Shown here one piece after another: positions 46,132-55,319 of a stretch of DNA of 63,401 nt; the stretch's first letter is position 1; every line of letters begins with the position of its first letter. Source of the DNA: Chrysochromulina tobinii (taxonomy: Eukaryota > Haptophyta > Prymnesiales > Chrysochromulinaceae). The DNA is taken from positions 1-63,401 of the forward strand of contig JWZX01003321.1 in NCBI GenBank assembly GCA_001275005.1, in the 5' to 3' direction. The notes below the pieces were generated by a model that was not told the DNA's origin, did no database searches, and saw only the letters and a list, made by a program, of their open reading frames with translations. Made by a program: the position numbers and the translations under genes.

Positions 46132-47685
46132 CTACTTCTTGGTCGCCTTCGCTCCCCCCTTCTTCTTCTTCTTCCCGGTCGCCTTGTCGATGAGCGTCTC
46201 ACTCTGCTTCTTGAGCGCGTCCCGGTCGACCACCTCCTCTTCTAGGTCCTCCTCGAACTCCTCCTCCGACGGCGCCTCGTCTTCCCCAACTTCCTTCACG
46301 CGGTAGTTGTTGACCACAGGCGGCTCCATAGAGTGCGACGAGGGCTTGTGCAGCGCAGCCTCTCCCAGGTCGCGCACCAGCGCCTCCTCCTCCTGCTTGA
46401 TCGCGCCCAGCACGATCTTCAGCCGTCGCTCGCACTGCAGCAGAACATCGACCATGTTGTCGTCGGTCAGCACGAGCGCAGGCTCCTCAAGCTTGACGCC
46501 CTCAAGGCGCTCCGCGAGATGCTGGATGCCCGCCTTGACGGCGACGAGCACCTTCGTCAGCCGCTCGAACTTGACACGCTGCTGCTCCGTCTTTCGATCC
46601 TCCTTCTTCTCGCCTGCTGCTGGGACCTCCGAGTCCTCCGTTGCTGTCGAGAACTTGAGCTTCTGCACGCGCTCCTGCACCTGCGCCTTCTTCTCGATGA
46701 GCTGCTCGATCTTGGCCTGGCTCTCGCGCGTCATCGCGAGCAGATTCTTGTGCGTCTCCTCCTGCGTGATGAACTTTTGGATCACCTCGTTCACGTCCGC
46801 CACTCCCGTCGCCTCCTTGATCTCGCGGAAGGCAGATTCGTAAGCCGCGATCTTCTCCTGCTCCTCCTCAATGTCCGCCTCGGTGATCGTGTGCTGCCCG
46901 CCGCTCGGCCGCGCCGCCTCACCGCCCGCCTGCTGCGAGCCCATCGCCTCGCGCCGCGCCTTTTCGCGCCGCTCGAGCTCCGCGTTGATCTCTTGCTTCT
47001 TGGCGACGAGCGTGCGACGCTCGTTGAGCTCCTTCTCGCGCAGCTTGCGCTCCTCGGAGACGAGCGACTCGAACTTGGAGAGGTCCTGCTTGGCAACCTC
47101 CTTGGCCTGGTTCGCGTCGTGCGACATGAGCAGCAGCTCCTCGTAGTCGTGCTCCTTCGCCTTGAGCGTCAGCTCTCGCGCCTCGAGCTGGTTAGCGAAC
47201 CCGATCCGCTCCTCCTTGAGCCGCTTGACGATCTGCTCGTACGTGCGGCGCACCTCGTATGCATCCTCGTACTTGGTGACCGCCTTGGCCAGCCGCGCCT
47301 CGAGCGCCTTGATCTCCTTCATCGTCCCGTTGTCGTCCGCCGACGGCATCTGCGCCTCCTTGGAAAGGTCCTGCAGCCGATCCGTCAGCTTCTCAAGCTC
47401 GCGCCGCTTCTCCATGTTCGCATGCGCCAGCTCGTCGTGCTTGCGCCGCAGCGTGGTGATCTGCTCGTCGAGCTTGCTCAGCTCGGCCTCGTTGTCCGCC
47501 TTGACCGCCGCCGCCACCGACCGCTCGCGCGCCGTGCGCAGCGTCGAGTGCGCCGAAGGATGCTGTGTGGGCGCCTTCGCCTCGTCCTCGAGCGCGGTGA
47601 AGCGCCGCTGCAGGTCGGCGAGCTCCTCGTCCTGCTCGCCCGCGCCCCTCGCCGAGCGCATCATCTTCGTGTTCCCGGACGGCAT
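46132..47685 (-). CDS. Outer-dynein-arm docking-type coiled-coil protein (ODAD3/CCDC151-like)
   Basis: A 517-residue, nearly all coiled-coil protein from ATG 47685. Coils cover about residues 15-130, 135-240 and 275-345. Segments such as YEQIVKRLKEERIGFANQLE and NEVIQKFITQEETHKNLLAM follow the order seen in CCDC151/ODAD3 (ODA10) proteins, which help dock outer dynein arms onto axonemal doublets. The related ODAD1/CCDC114 family is the main alternative. The C terminus is acidic (EEEFEEDLEEEVVD) and then Lys-rich (GKKKKKGGAK). No intron is needed. If right, the organism builds motile flagella. An antisense Leu/Arg-rich frame over the gene is a shadow. Confidence 0.65.
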   Translation of the reverse strand: MPSGNTKMMRSARGAGEQDEELADLQRRFTALEDEAKAPTQHPSAHSTLRTARERSVAAAVKADNEAELSKLDEQITTLRRKHDELAHANMEKRRELEKLTDRLQDLSKEAQMPSADDNGTMKEIKALEARLAKAVTKYEDAYEVRRTYEQIVKRLKEERIGFANQLEARELTLKAKEHDYEELLLMSHDANQAKEVAKQDLSKFESLVSEERKLREKELNERRTLVAKKQEINAELERREKARREAMGSQQAGGEAARPSGGQHTITEADIEEEQEKIAAYESAFREIKEATGVADVNEVIQKFITQEETHKNLLAMTRESQAKIEQLIEKKAQVQERVQKLKFSTATEDSEVPAAGEKKEDRKTEQQRVKFERLTKVLVAVKAGIQHLAERLEGVKLEEPALVLTDDNMVDVLLQCERRLKIVLGAIKQEEEALVRDLGEAALHKPSSHSMEPPVVNNYRVKEVGEDEAPSEEEFEEDLEEEVVDRDALKKQSETLIDKATGKKKKKGGAKATKK

Positions 47686-47995
47686 CTGGGGCTGACGACC
47701 CAAGCTGTTTGCGACCGCGCACAGTCAACACCCTTCTTGAGGTGTCGGTGAACTGTTCAGAGTCGCTGGGCGTGCCGTTACGTCAACTTCGCTCTCGCCG
47801 CCCGTCGCGTTCGACCGGTGTTCTCGCGTAGACAGGTAGATAGGTTGTAGCGTGCGGGGTGCTTTTGGTAGCCGGCGGCCCGGTGTCTCGTTTTGAATAC
47901 GGGTACGTCCGCCCGCTTGTATCGTGTCTCGCCTTGTATGGGCGGGCTAGGAGCTAGGTCTACATGTACATTTAGTTCCTGTTCAGGTGGTTTTC
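47686..47995. promoter_or_regulatory. Divergent promoter region
   Basis: 310 bp between the docking-complex gene (-) and the PSP gene (+). I see an AGGTCTACATGTACATTTAG patch at ~47956 and no gene. Confidence 0.35.
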
Positions 47996-49090
47996 ATGGG
48001 CGTCCCTCAACCTTCCTCGTCTTCGTGTGTTCCTGTGAATAAACGAACCTGCATGGACGACTCCTTGTTCGACGACTTCGTCGCGCCGCAAGCCGCGGAG
48101 CAGCAGCTCGCATCCAGCCCCGCATCCTCAGCACGTCCCGCACAGCCCATCGTTGCCCCACCCGCTGGACCTGCCCCCGCCGCCGCCGTCGCCTCCGCCA
48201 ACGAGGACGGTTCCTCCGTGCCGCCTCCTCGAGCGAGCGGTTTCGGGCACCTGCACTCTGAGTGCATCGCGTGCGTCAATTTTCATGGCATTGATGACGT
48301 CACACGCTCACAGCTCGAGCAGGTGCTGCGCGACGCCGTCCTCGCGCCAGCCAAGCGGCAGAAGCTCGTCGAGCCGACGTGCGGCGTCGCGCCTGCGGGC
48401 GTCGTCCACTTCTTCCAGGCATTTTGTGCGGACTACGCGGGCGCATCGAGCGCCGCGGCAGCAGCCATCACGGCGGCGCAGCCGCAGTACGAGCGCCTCC
48501 TCTCCGAGCCGCTGCCCCTCGCGCGCTTGCAAGCCAAGGCCATCGGTGGCGGACGCACCGTGGCAGGCGGCCGTGGCGCGGGGCGCAGTGGAGGTCGGGG
48601 CGGTGGGAACGGGGCGGGCCGCGTCGCGTCGTCGCTGACCGCATTCAACGGGCGCTACTACGACGCAGAGCCAACCGTGCGCCCCGGCGCGCTCTCGGCC
48701 GAGCTTCGAGCCCTGCTTGGCATGCGAGAGGGTGATCCGCCACCGTACTTGCGTCGCATGCAGCAGCTCGGCTACCCGCCCGGCTACCTCGGCGACCCTA
48801 GCGCGCGCGGCGAGACGCTGCTCGAGCTGATCGACGACGAGGCGCCGCCTGCCGCCGCGCCCGCCGCCGAGGCGGGAGGCCGCACCGACGAGGCGCGCGC
48901 CGCTAGTGGAGGCATGAGTTCACATCTGCATTCACAGCTCTCTATCGGGAGCTCCGGGAGCTCCGCCGCTCTGAGGCCCGCGCCGCGGCGCCACGTGCCG
49001 CTGGTCGACTTCCCGGGCGTCAACGTGCCGCCGCCGCCAGATGCGCACCTGCCCTCGTGGAACTGGCTTGGACCGGTGCGGCCGCGGTGA
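47996..49090 (+). CDS. PSP-domain protein, ZCCHC8-like
   Basis: A 364-residue protein from ATG 47996; MDDSLFDDF at 48053 is an alternative start. The PSP (proline-rich spliceosome-associated) domain is clear at about residues 216-265: FNGRYYDAEPTVRPGALSAE, ALLGMREGDPPPYLRRMQQL and GYPPGYLGD. The C terminus VDFPGVNVPPPPDAHLPSWN matches the FPGlNxPxP tail found in ZCCHC8-type proteins, scaffolds of the nuclear exosome targeting complex. A Cys/His group (HSECIACVNFHG) is a poor zinc-knuckle match. A Gly/Arg-rich stretch (GGRGAGRSGGRGGGNGAGR) suits RNA binding. A role in nuclear RNA decay or splicing is a good inference. Confidence 0.75.
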   Translation: MGVPQPSSSSCVPVNKRTCMDDSLFDDFVAPQAAEQQLASSPASSARPAQPIVAPPAGPAPAAAVASANEDGSSVPPPRASGFGHLHSECIACVNFHGIDDVTRSQLEQVLRDAVLAPAKRQKLVEPTCGVAPAGVVHFFQAFCADYAGASSAAAAAITAAQPQYERLLSEPLPLARLQAKAIGGGRTVAGGRGAGRSGGRGGGNGAGRVASSLTAFNGRYYDAEPTVRPGALSAELRALLGMREGDPPPYLRRMQQLGYPPGYLGDPSARGETLLELIDDEAPPAAAPAAEAGGRTDEARAASGGMSSHLHSQLSIGSSGSSAALRPAPRRHVPLVDFPGVNVPPPPDAHLPSWNWLGPVRPR

Positions 49091-49227
49091 CATAGTGGGG
49101 AGTTCCGAGAGTGTTCGATGGTTTGCGAAAAGGTCAGCCGCCAGCCTGACACACACGCCTGTTTCAGAACCGTTTGTTCACACCAGGCCTTTGTTTGGCG
49201 AGCCCGCCGGAAGAGCCGACCGAAAGC

Positions 49228-50812
49228 ATGCGACGATGCACGCCATCGTCTCCATTATGCGCGCTCGTGCTGCTTTTCGTGGCTGCTTCTGAAAGTGCAG
49301 CAGCACTTCTTGGCGACGCTGCGTCGTCGCAGCATCTAGGCGATGCCAAGACGGCGGCGTCTTGGCCAAGGAAAGAGAAGAAGTGCCACGGCTGGGGCGC
49401 GGTGACGACCAAGCGCGTGTACGCCTTCACCGTGTCTAGCAACTATTTCTCGGGTCTAGCGGTCGTCATGTACTCTGTCCATCGGGCACGATTGCGGCAC
49501 CGAGGAGGGCATCGTGAATCGGCCTCCTTCAACGACACCGGCTACCTTCTCCTCTGGAGTCGCCTGGAGCCCGACTCGATTCTGTCCGCCGAGCAGACCG
49601 AGCTGCTCGTCCGACTCGTAGCGCCGACCCATATCTTCTGGCGCGAGGTGCCCGCTCCGCGGCTGCTCGACTGGTCGCGTAAGCGAGGGCTCACGAGCGT
49701 CCCCGGCCAGTACTCAACCTTCTTCCGGTTAGACCTGTTCACCTCGTGGAATGACGAGACCTGCGCCGATGTGGCGGCGGGGAGCTTGCGCAGCGTCATG
49801 TACCTCGACTCGGACATGCTCGTGCTGCCGAACGCGCCCTCGCTCGACGAGCTGCACGACCGAATCTGGGACGCGCAGCGCAAGTCGGGCACGCACTATG
49901 AAAACGCCGGCACGCACCACCGATCGCCGCTGCACACGGCTGAGCGCCCGTCGTGGGTGATGCACGCGAGCGTCAACTACTTTCTCGGGCATGCCATCGC
50001 GGGCATGCTGGGCACAAAGATGCCTAGCAAGCTCGCCTCCGTCGACACGACGGGCATGGCCAACTTCCAGACCCTCAATGCCAACTTCCAACCCAATGCT
50101 GGCTTCTTAGCGTTCTGCTCGCCGGCGCCGCCTGAGTTCATGGTTGCGGTGAACGCGAGTGCGCAAGGAACGGACCAATACATGATGTGGAACGCCGTCA
50201 AACTGCTGAACGGCCATTGGAAGGTCGGCGCGCACTCCCCATTCCACCGTCCCATCTGATTGCATGCTGATTGCATGCTGATTGCATGCTGATGGAATGT
50301 TGATGGCATGCTGATGGCATACTGATTGCATTCTGATTGCATGCTGATCGACTCCCTCATCAGGTTGGCACGGACTTCCCGCCGCTACCGTCCCCGGCTC
50401 CCTTAGTACAATTTCAGCTGCACACCGACTGGTACATGAATGGCAAGCCGGTCATGGACCCGCCATGCTATGCGCCCAGCATGCACGTGCTCACCACGGC
50501 GCCCCTCCCCTTCCCCACAGGTACATGAATGGCAAGCCGGTCATGGACCCCGCCCTCCTCTCCAAGTACCGAGCGGCGCACTGGATGGGTCGCGAGAAGC
50601 CCTGGGGAGTACGGGTGCAGAACCTGCACAACCAGACCTACGGCACGCTCCGGCGAGCCCCGAGGGACGAGATGAGCCTGCCAATCATGAATCAATACTG
50701 GCTGGAGCTATGCGAGGACGCCATGCGCAGCTACGTGGTGAGCAATGGGCTATCGCCAGCGCTGATCGATTGCAGAACTTCAGGAGGTCAGGGGGAGATT
50801 TCAGGAGGTTGA
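49228..50812 (+). CDS. GT8-type nucleotide-sugar glycosyltransferase, secretory
   Basis: Proposed exons are 49228-50223, 50364-50431 and 50521-50812 (451 residues). The start at 49228 gives a signal peptide (MRRCTPSSPLCALVLLFVAA). The GT-A fold is seen in KRVYAFTVSSNYFSGLAVVM, FFRLDLF, the metal-binding DxD in VMYLDSDMLVLPNA, YENAGTHHRS, FQPNAGFLAF and TDQYMMWNAV. The last exon closes with HTDWYMNGKPVMDP and RAAHWMGREKPW, the kind of HxxG/W end seen in glycogenin-like GT8 enzymes. It would transfer a sugar from a nucleotide donor in the Golgi or ER. Both introns show junction duplication. Family class is likely, specificity unknown. Confidence 0.78.
50224..50363 (+). repeat. GT8 gene intron 1: TGATTGCATGC array and similar junctions
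   Basis: This 140-bp intron starts GTCGGCGCGCACTCCCC and the next exon starts GTTGGCACGGACTTCCC, a diverged version. The middle consists of about eight TGATTGCATGC-type units. It ends GACTCCCTCATCAG. Confidence 0.85.
50432..50520 (+). repeat. GT8 gene intron 2: exact junction duplication
   Basis: Positions 50431-50461 and 50520-50550 are identical over 31 nt (GGTACATGAATGGCAAGCCG...), spaced by the 89-bp intron length. The intron therefore begins with a complete copy of the start of the next exon (YMNGKPVMDP). It has no decamer array; the rest is a pyrimidine-rich run before CACAG. Confidence 0.95.
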
Positions 50813-51181
50813 CGACCTGACGATCACGATCACGCTGAACGCGTTCACGATCACGTGGTCTGTGTGCGGAGCTGCAGCTGGTGCGGAGGGGTCTCTGGCC
50901 CGTGTTTGATTGTGCATTGATGTGGACGATTCGCATTCGGACTCCGTCGGGTCTCTCGGCGTTCCGAATCGAATAAAATGAAGTCTCCATTAAATAAACA
51001 CACTCAAACACCTAACACGGATCGGATGTGAGTTTGACTATGTCACTTGTCAGCCGCCGCGGCCGGGCTGGAGTGCTCGGAAGTCCGGCACGGCTGATAC
51101 TGATTTGTGTTTTGTGATATGCCGTGCGTGCGCAGGCAAGCACCAAGCTGAGGCCCGGACGCCGGCTCGCGCGCAGCACGC
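50813..51181. other. Intergenic, between convergent genes
   Basis: 369 bp between the GT8 gene (+) and the five-exon protist gene (-). It contains a doubled GATCACGATCACG / TTCACGATCACG near 50820-50855 and no gene. Confidence 0.35.
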
Positions 51182-53022
51182 TCAAGCGCCAGCGCCGTCG
51201 ATCGCCTGGACCGCGTGTTGGAAGATGTCGATGGTGCACTGGACGCGGCGCTCGAAGCCATAGACGGGCACCGCACCGCACCACGTGCCCGCTCGCTCTT
51301 CGACCAGCTTGGCGTGCCGCGCTGTGTGGAGCTGCTGCAGCTGCGCCAGGTACGCACCGGCATCGGTGCGCTCGGCAGAGCCCTCCGGCATCCGGAGCAT
51401 CTCGCCCGCTGTGGGGAAAGCCTTGAGCGCACCGATGCGGATGAGCGCCTCCATGAAGCCCTCAAAGGGGAGCACCTGGATGCAATGAGGGAGGCAATCA
51501 GTGGCCATCCTCCATGAAGCCCTCAAAGGGGAGCACCTGGATGCGCCATCAGATGTGCATCTGAGGTACATCAGAGGAGGCAATCGGACGTCATCAAGGG
51601 CACTCATCCGAGGCCGAATCAAGTGCAATCATGAGTAATCGGGGGCAGTCACCGTGTCCTCGTAGTGGCCTCGCGGCGTCTGGGAGTCGCCTACGGCCAT
51701 CCGCGCCCAGCTGAAGCATCGAACCTGCATGCAATGAGGGAGGCGATCAGTGGCAATCAGTGGCAATCAGCCATCCGCGCCCAGCTGAAGCAGCGCACCG
51801 CATCTCGCTCCGAGAGATCGGGTCCGATGACGTGGAGCCTCTTGAGTGCGTGCAGCCATGGGCGGAGTGCCACTGTGGGGATTGCTCGCTCGGGTGCATA
51901 GGAGCGCTCTCGAATGGTGTGTTTCTGGCGCTCCGCTGCGTGCGACGCGGACTCGTTGCCCACGGCGCTCGTCGAGCTCACGATGCATGCAAAGATGCGC
52001 TGGAGCGCGCCCTCGTTACGCTTGAGCACCTTGCATGTTGGCTCGCAGTAGCAGTAGAGGCGACGGAAGGCATCTGGGTCGGCGGTCACGAGTGCGCCCA
52101 GCCGCGACTGCACGCACACGCCGAGCGTCGTCACGTTATCAGAGGTCATCAGAGGTCATCAGAGGTCATCAGCGGTCATCAGCGGTCATCAGCGGTCATC
52201 AGACGTCATCAGACGTCATCAGACGTCATCAGACGTCATCAGACATCATCAGCGGTCATCAGAGGTCATCAGCGGTCATCAGCGGTCATCAGCGGTCATC
52301 AGCGATCATCAGCGTACCTGCACGCACACGCCGAGCAGTTGCGAGACCGCATCGCTCACGTCAGGGATCTCGTGCGTGAGCACGAACATCGAGATCGAGA
52401 TGCGAACGAGCACGATCAGGAACTCGGGGCGTGAGAGCGCGTCACCACCGTCACCTCCTCCTCCCCCTCCCTCGGCCACAAGGTGCCCCCCGGCCCCGAG
52501 GGCGGCTGATGAGGTGTCCATCTCGTAGGTTTCGGAGAAGATGCGCTCAAAGTCCGAAAGCTTGTTGAACCTGGACGAAACGGTGGTGAGCTGGCAGTCC
52601 GTCACGAGCGCCCCCCAGGACGCGAGCGAGAGGGAGTTGAGGGAGCCGTTGAGTGAAGCATAGTTCGAAAAGAGGGAGGTGACTAGTTGGTTGTGCGCCC
52701 AGATCGCCTCCCCGACTTCCTCCACCTCATCGGGGATGCCGTCGCCGTCCTCGTCAGCTTCCTCGTCGCCGTCTCCGCGCAGGATCACGCGCACCAGCCC
52801 GAGGCTGAGCGCGTTCGTCCAGTCAGCTGAGAAGCGCGTCAAGCGCACCTGCAGGCAGACTCTCGAGGACAATTAGTGGTCAATAAGATGACAATTAGAG
52901 GTCAATTAGAGGACAATTAGAGGTCAATTAGAGGACAATTAGAGGTCATCAGGTATCATCCAGTCCGTTGAGAAGCGCATGAAGCGCACCATGACGCCGA
53001 ACATCATCATCATCACGCTCAA

Positions 53023-53061
<39 letters not shown>

Positions 53062-54085
53062 GCACAAGATTCCAATCGATGCCACTCAGAGGCAACCACA
53101 TGGGCACTCAGAGGCACTCAGAGGCAGTCTGAGGCAATCTGTAGCCATTTCGCGCACACACCTCCTCCGTGTCGTACAAGTCCTGGCTCTCTGCCCAGCT
53201 GGTCCGTGGTGCCCAAAGGCTGCGATACACGTCGAAGGGGGTCGGCGGCTTCATCTTGATGAGGCGTGCAATTGGCCGGCGCGACTTCGGCTTCGTCGGG
53301 CCTCCGAGCTCGAGCGGATCTCCGATATGACGATCTCCGAGATGGTGATCTCCGAGATGGCGAGGAGGCGCCAAGTATCTGTTTCGTCGAACCTCAGCGA
53401 TCTCGCGAACGAAGGCGCTCTGTGCGCGCTGCGTGTGCGCGTTGAGCGAGCGGCGCGCGATGGGATCTGCCGAGAAGTACGCGAGCTCAGCCACGGCCGA
53501 CCGTTGCCGATGACGTGACTCAAACTGGTCCGCCGCCACCGCACACTCAGCATCGTGGGCAGAGGTGGCAGCGAGTCGCGCCGAGAGAGTCGCCTTGACG
53601 ACCCGCGAGACCAGAGCTGCCTTAGTGCCGGCCCGAAGCCAGCGCGCGCGCACGCTCGAGACGATGCCAGCATCACAGGCAGCCTCCGTGCTTGCACCAC
53701 TGTCAAGGCCAAGGTGCTGGTGGGCTTTCGCCGCCGCCAGATCCGTCGCACGCTTCAACTGCCAAGCGCTCCTTGTCTCCACCATCTTTGGAGTTGTGTC
53801 GAAGCGCTTCGTCGCGAGAGCGCCTCCTCCGCTGCTGCTGCCTTGTGGGCCGTCGACGAGTGCGACTTTCTCCATGGGCCGCGCCGAACCGCCGCCCGGA
53901 AGGCGCTCCTTCTCGGATCGTGGTGTCCATTGCATAACGGCAGCACCGCCGCCGTACACGAAGGGGTCGCCCGTGAATGGGTCCGTCCTGAGGTCTTGCA
54001 GGCGCCGTCCAGGCTTGCGGCCACGCGACTCCACAAGTGGTCGTTGCTGCAGCAAGGCGACGATCTGGTCGTCGACGAGCGACAT
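51182..54085 (-). CDS. Conserved protist protein of unknown function, EF-hand-like repeats
   Basis: Proposed minus-strand exons are 54085-53162, 52848-52318, 52107-51799, 51724-51653 and 51475-51182 (709 residues). All four junctions are phase 0 and restore smooth sequence: DTEE/VRLTRFSADW, GVCVQ/SRLGAL, RDA/VRCFSWARMAV, YEDT/VLPFEGFMEAL. The N-terminal 300 residues are basic with little fold. Then come two related helical units: W...LFSNYASLNG, F..IFSETYE and SRPEFLIVLVRIS, and later LYCYCEPTCKVL, LQRIFACIV and LPFEGFMEALIRIGALKAFP. The helix-loop-helix spacing recalls degenerate EF-hands. I believe related proteins exist in other algae but cannot name a function. Internal repeats in four introns are listed apart. 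Confidence 0.65.
51476..51652 (-). repeat. Intron 4 of the five-exon gene: second copy of the exon-5 start
   Basis: A 31-nt stretch spanning the acceptor (51450-51480) is repeated exactly at 51511-51541 (61-bp spacing), so two equivalent acceptors exist (ATCCAG/GTGCTCCCC). The copy between them contains GATTGCCTCCCTCATTGC. Confidence 0.9.
51725..51798 (-). repeat. Intron 3 of the five-exon gene: duplicated junction plus decamers
   Basis: The first 30 nt of the intron (51769-51798) and of exon 4 (51695-51724) match at 27 positions, spaced by the 74-bp intron length. The remainder is three TGATTGCCAC units and CGCCTCCCTCATTGCATGCAG. Confidence 0.93.
52108..52317 (-). repeat. Intron 2 of the five-exon gene: 17-copy decamer array and duplicated exon end
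   Basis: Seventeen 10-bp units (plus-strand AGCGGTCATC and variants AGAGG/AGACG) run without a break from 52141 to 52310. On the coding strand the unit is GATGACCGCT. The last 18 nt of the intron (CTCGGCGTGTGCGTGCAG) exactly copy the end of exon 2, 210 bp away. Confidence 0.95.
52849..53161 (-). repeat. Intron 1 of the five-exon gene: CTAATTGxCC array, partial exon copy, (ATC)n
   Basis: This 313-bp intron holds seven decamers of CTAATTG(A/T)CCT type (52872-52945). It also has a diverged copy of the exon-2 start (52960-52990 against 52820-52848), a GATGAT microsatellite (53019-53061 on the plus strand as CATCATCAT) and TGCCTCTGAG decamers next to the donor. The exon copy, preceded by ATG on the coding strand, could also be a remnant or alternative small exon. 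Confidence 0.85.
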
Positions 54086-54698
54086 GAGCAAAACAGTTTT
54101 CGTGTGGTGTCGTTACGCGACTTGACCCCAAACTGGATTGCTTGCATGCAATTGACGTCACCTGGACGGAGTGAACGCCAACGGCGAAGGCGAAGGGGTT
54201 GTGTACCGCACCCGAAATACCGCCTAAACTCATAACACTAACGAACGTCAGCGGTTACGTGAAAAACCTCATACATGTATACTCTGCTGACCAAAAAGCA
54301 TCGAGTTTTTATCGCTCACTTCTTGTGCTGGCGCAGAGCCCGAGGCATTGACAAAGCGAGTGGCGCATGCCGAGCCTGAGCACGTCAAGCTTTGCTCGAG
54401 ACTTTGCGCTTTCGTCGATCGAATTCCGGAAACATCTTTCGCATCACGCATGGTGATCCTTCGGCTTTACGCTTCGTTAAGTTAACGCACACCGTCGCGT
54501 CAGCGTCACCGAGGAGAGGGCACACAGCCACAGCACCGACCGGAGGGAGGCGGCATGGCGCATGGGACTTGGGAGGCGCTGTTATACGAATACGTCCCGC
54601 TATGTTATCACATATCAATAACCGTTTCATGTTTGGATCGTCGGCCGCCTCTCTCGCGGCTATATATATATCTATATCCTTCTCGCCCGTCCCACTTC
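54086..54698. other. Intergenic, between two minus-strand genes
   Basis: 613 bp with no supported gene. It contains a TATATATATATCTATATCC tract (54661-54679) close to the 3' end of the TPR gene. Confidence 0.4.
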
Positions 54699-55319
54699 CT
54701 AATCCTCCGCTGGCTGCAACCGTCCAGCCGCGGCTTCCCTTAGCTCATTCAGCTTGGCAAGCAGCGCTTTGGCCTGCCGATGGTCCGGGCAGTGCTCGAG
54801 CACCTCCACAAGGTGCTCCTCCGCCTCTTCATGCCTTCTCTCCTCGATAGCGATCAAAGCCGTGTGGAAGCGGGCGCGCCAGTGGGTGCCATCGTGCTGC
54901 AGCACGCTCTCCAAGATCTCGAGCGCCTTCTCGCGCCGCCCACTCTTTTGGTAGCAGACGCCGAGCAGGAAGCCCGCCTCTCGATGCATGATGTCCTCGA
55001 AGCTTGTCGTGCCGGCAAGCTTGATAGCCTCGTCGAGCACCTCCTCCGCGTCAAGTGGGCTGCCAAGCCGGATGAAAGTCCGAGCCAAGAGATGATGCAG
55101 CTCGACGCGCCGCGCCATAGGCACACCACCCACGCGCGCTCTGTCCACTGCTTCCGTGAGGGTCAGCCGTGCTCGTTCGAGTTCCTCTGGACTCTCGAGG
55201 CGCCGAATGTCTTCGACGGTCGGTAAGGTGGATATGCATCGGTGGTGACTCTTCGCTGTGATCTTGGCGCGCGTGACGAAGCGCTGCGGCAACATCGCGC
55301 ATCGCGCAGCCATCCGCAT
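54699..55319 (-). CDS. TPR protein, possibly mitochondrial
   Basis: A 206-residue protein from ATG 55319; a second ATG lies two codons on. The N terminus (MRMAARCAMLPQRFVTRAKITAKSHHR, quoted here as a class) is Arg/Ala-rich and lacks acids, as in mitochondrial presequences. Residues ~70-195 form three or four TPR-like helix pairs: ELHHLLARTFIRLGSPLDAEEVL, AGFLLGVCYQKSGRREKALE and ARFHTALIAIEERRHEEAEEHL with EVLEHCPDHRQA. Such arrays bind partner proteins. No enzymatic motif is present. It is head to head with the repeat/TM gene, about 1 kb away. Confidence 0.7.
   Translation of the reverse strand: MRMAARCAMLPQRFVTRAKITAKSHHRCISTLPTVEDIRRLESPEELERARLTLTEAVDRARVGGVPMARRVELHHLLARTFIRLGSPLDAEEVLDEAIKLAGTTSFEDIMHREAGFLLGVCYQKSGRREKALEILESVLQHDGTHWRARFHTALIAIEERRHEEAEEHLVEVLEHCPDHRQAKALLAKLNELREAAAGRLQPAED

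Noticed and set aside
46333-47751. 472-codon plus-strand open frame rich in Leu and Arg
   Set aside because: It is the antisense shadow of the coiled-coil docking gene; GC-rich coiled-coil DNA leaves such frames open. No family motif.
52141-52310. Regular 10-bp repeats that resemble a CRISPR-like or satellite array
   Set aside because: There are no spacers, the units are too short, and the array lies in a spliced intron of a eukaryotic gene.
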